64,000 nt of DNA, taken from CAZDWZ01 sp964509425 (GTDB taxonomy: Bacteria > Bdellovibrionota_C > UBA2361 > SZUA-149 > CAZDWZ01). A program made the position numbers and the translations under genes. The notes under the pieces were generated by a model. It had not been told where the DNA came from, did not search any database, and worked only from the letters and a program-made list of their open reading frames with translations. Every line of letters begins with the position of its first letter. The stretch's first letter is position 1. Location: contig CAZDWZ010000002.1 in the NCBI GenBank assembly GCA_964509425.1, forward strand, positions 62,001 to 126,000, written 5' to 3'. Below are positions 62,042 to 64,000 of this stretch, in pieces.

Positions 62042-64000
62042 ATGACGGATGGAGACAAATACAACCCGTTTTCACTGACCCTCGTCGGAAAAGAACGCCC
62101 GGCCTATTTGCAGACACTTGGAAAGGCCATCGCCCGGCCTCTGGAGAGTCTCTTCGGCTTGTCGAAGTTCCAAAAACTTCGAAAGGAAATCTACGAGGAC
62201 TTTCATGCAACTCCACCACTGCCGGGTGAAACTGGTTCGATCTCAACGCTAGAAGTTGTACGAAAGCTCCATAGCACGTTGGGCTTATCGTGGAGCGTGC
62301 ACGGAGAGTCGCTCGCCCGGATTCCCAAGGAAGGACCGGCGATTCTCTTGGCAAATCACCCGTTTGGAGGCGTTGAAGCAACCATTCTCTTGGAGATTTT
62401 TCTCAGCATCCGGCCCGACATTCGTTTTCTCTCCAACTTCATTCTCCGCCGGATTCCGGAGACGGAAGAGTTTTGCATTTATGTCGATCCGTTTTCGAGA
62501 ACACAGTCCGCGCGCAGTAACCTTCAACCAATGCGCGAGAGCATTAACTGGGTCCGACACGGCGGTCTGCTCTGCATTTTCCCCTCGGGAACGGTGAGTC
62601 ATTGGAGCTTCAAGAATCGTGAGGTCACCGATCCGGTCTGGAGCCCGACTGTAGGGCGAATAATTAAAAAAACTCAGTGCCCCGTCGTGCCCGTCTTTAT
62701 TCGCGGACAAAATAACTGGCCCTTCCAAGTTGCCGGTATGCTCCATCCGATGCTCCGCACCGCGCTGATTCCCCGGGAATATCTCAATAAAAAGGGGAAG
62801 CAGATTAACGTGGTGTTTGGAAACCCGGTTCCGTACGAGAAGCTCGAGGGGTTCTCGAGCGACGAAGAGATGATGACCTATCTCCGTCTGCGGACCTACA
62901 TCTTGGGAAACACCAGCCACGTTTCAAAGCAGCTCTCTCGCGATCTTGAAGAGGATGAAACGGAAGCGACAATTGCGAAGAAGAAGGTTGAGCCACCTCC
63001 TGCGACGCCTAAGGCTTCCGCGACTGAAGCGGAAGAAAGGGATTTCGAACCAATCGCCGATCCGATATCGCCGGATGTTTTAGAGAAAGAGATCAACGCT
63101 CTCGATAAGAGACATCTCTTGGTCGATTCGGGCGAGATGCAAGTGTTCTGCGCACGGGCAAAACAGGTTCCGAATGTCGTGCTTGAAATCGGTAGGCTGC
63201 GCGAAGTTACGTTTCGAGCGGTTCAGGAGGGCACCGGAAAAGCCTGTGATGTCGACCGATTCGATTCGTACTACCAACACCTGTTCATCTGGAACCGTAA
63301 TCGAAGAGAAGTCGTCGGCGCCTACAGACTTGGAAGAAGCGATCAGATTCTTCGTCACTTTGGGCGAAACGGGCTCTACACGAGCACGCTCTTTTCCTAC
63401 CGTCCGCAGCTCCTCGAACAAATCGGGCCCGCGCTTGAAGTTGGACGCTCGTTCGTGCGGCAAGAGTATCAACGGAGCTATACTCCGCTGTTGCTTCTTT
63501 GGAGAGGTATCGGGACTTTTGTCGTGAACCATCCAAAGTGCCGGATTCTTTTCGGGCCGGTCAGCATAAATAGTGACTATGACTCGATTTCAAGACAGCT
63601 CATTACCTCCTTCCTGAAGGCTAATAATTGTCTCCCGAACGTCGCCAGGCTCATCCGGCCGCGAAATCCGATGCCCAGAAGCAGAATATTAGGCCTAAAT
63701 CCCGAGACGACCTCCGTGGTGGTTAAGGATTTGAACGAAGTATCCGAACTTTTGAAGGAGATAGAATCTCGGCAAGCGTCGGTTCCCGTTCTCCTCAAGC
63801 AGTATCTTAAGCTCGGAGGGCGGCTCATAGGATTTAATCTGGACCCAAGCTTCGGTGACGTACTCGATGGGCTCATCTATGTGGATCTGCTCGAAACAGA
63901 ACCTCGACTGTTGGAACGGTATATGGGACACGACGGCATCCGTCAGTTCTATAACTACCATCGCCGTCCTTTGGTCACGAAGGAGCCGTCTGGTGATTCC
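62042..64000 (+). CDS. OlsF-like bifunctional acyltransferase (partial, runs off the window)
   Basis: Open reading frame of at least 653 codons from the ATG at 62042, still open at the last base. Residues 85-270 are a PlsC-type acyltransferase domain (LLANHPFGGVE with His106, then IFPSGTVS, a variant of FPEGT). A Glu/Ala/Pro-rich linker covers about 300-345. Residues 355-560 are a GNAT-like OlsB domain (VLEIGRLREVTFRAVQ, REVVGAYRLG, ALEVGRSFVRQEYQRSY, CRILFGPVSI). Fusion of an O- and an N-acyltransferase is the layout of OlsF, which makes ornithine lipids in one protein. Lipid product is inferred. No ribosome-binding site was obvious. Confidence 0.85.
   Translation, partial: MTDGDKYNPFSLTLVGKERPAYLQTLGKAIARPLESLFGLSKFQKLRKEIYEDFHATPPLPGETGSISTLEVVRKLHSTLGLSWSVHGESLARIPKEGPAILLANHPFGGVEATILLEIFLSIRPDIRFLSNFILRRIPETEEFCIYVDPFSRTQSARSNLQPMRESINWVRHGGLLCIFPSGTVSHWSFKNREVTDPVWSPTVGRIIKKTQCPVVPVFIRGQNNWPFQVAGMLHPMLRTALIPREYLNKKGKQINVVFGNPVPYEKLEGFSSDEEMMTYLRLRTYILGNTSHVSKQLSRDLEEDETEATIAKKKVEPPPATPKASATEAEERDFEPIADPISPDVLEKEINALDKRHLLVDSGEMQVFCARAKQVPNVVLEIGRLREVTFRAVQEGTGKACDVDRFDSYYQHLFIWNRNRREVVGAYRLGRSDQILRHFGRNGLYTSTLFSYRPQLLEQIGPALEVGRSFVRQEYQRSYTPLLLLWRGIGTFVVNHPKCRILFGPVSINSDYDSISRQLITSFLKANNCLPNVARLIRPRNPMPRSRILGLNPETTSVVVKDLNEVSELLKEIESRQASVPVLLKQYLKLGGRLIGFNLDPSFGDVLDGLIYVDLLETEPRLLERYMGHDGIRQFYNYHRRPLVTKEPSGDS

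Noticed and set aside
62285..62920. 211-codon frame and several others on the minus strand at the right end
   Set aside because: They lie opposite the long plus-strand acyltransferase frame, which has clear catalytic motifs and runs to the window edge.

Overview
The window is about 64 kb of densely coding chromosomal DNA of moderate GC content from a Gram-negative bacterium. Evidence for the outer membrane is a heptose-phosphate adenylyltransferase (RfaE2), several lipoprotein signal peptides, a TatA translocase subunit and an ornithine-lipid-type acyltransferase. The mix of fused branched-chain E1, cytosolic hybrid kinase with an HDOD partner, HExxHxxGxxH lipoprotein and long low-complexity proteins recalls deltaproteobacteria-like or Bdellovibrio-like lineages. 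That placement is an impression only; no rRNA or tRNA gene was seen.

Layout. 0.4-4.6 kb: GT87 membrane glycosyltransferase, tatA, a Trp/Ser/Gly-rich low-complexity protein and two divergent MerR-like proteins. 4.8-8.9 kb (minus strand): enoyl-CoA hydratase, acyl-CoA dehydrogenase and a two-subunit B12 acyl-CoA mutase whose specificity residues are those of isobutyryl-CoA mutase. 8.9-14.7 kb: infA coupled to a Gly-rich disordered protein, accA, and the rfaE2-mutL-miaA run. 14.8-24.0 kb: HtrA-like protease, a frameshifted small gene, guaA, small envelope proteins, a nested repeat element, guaB and a PEP-synthase-like phosphotransferase with a terminator in its leader. 24.3-31.9 kb: six-gene minus-strand operon, cysteine desulfurase-mnmA-mtaB-rnc-era-der. 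32-41 kb: amidase, Yip1-like protein, lipoprotein, fused branched-chain 2-oxoacid dehydrogenase E1, HAD phosphatase, class V aminotransferase. 41-47.2 kb: a promoter-led minus-strand unit of an envelope protein, two glycosyltransferases and ligA. 47.5-54.6 kb: acyl-CoA ligase, PutA, amino-acid permease. 54.9-64 kb: hybrid histidine kinase plus HDOD protein, metzincin lipoprotein, DedA protein and a large OlsF-like acyltransferase that runs off the right edge.

How genes fit together. The branched-chain E1 can make isobutyryl-CoA from valine; the mutase, dehydrogenase and hydratase could carry it through n-butyryl-CoA and crotonyl-CoA to 3-hydroxybutyryl-CoA. PutA and the permease suggest amino acids are a carbon source. 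The desulfurase next to MnmA forms a tRNA sulfur-relay unit with the methylthiotransferase MtaB, co-transcribed with ribosome-assembly GTPases. The points most worth a second look are the isobutyryl-type mutase, the Gly-rich protein coupled to infA, the PEP-synthase-like enzyme with its leader, the nested repeat behind guaB, and the OlsF-like protein at the edge.
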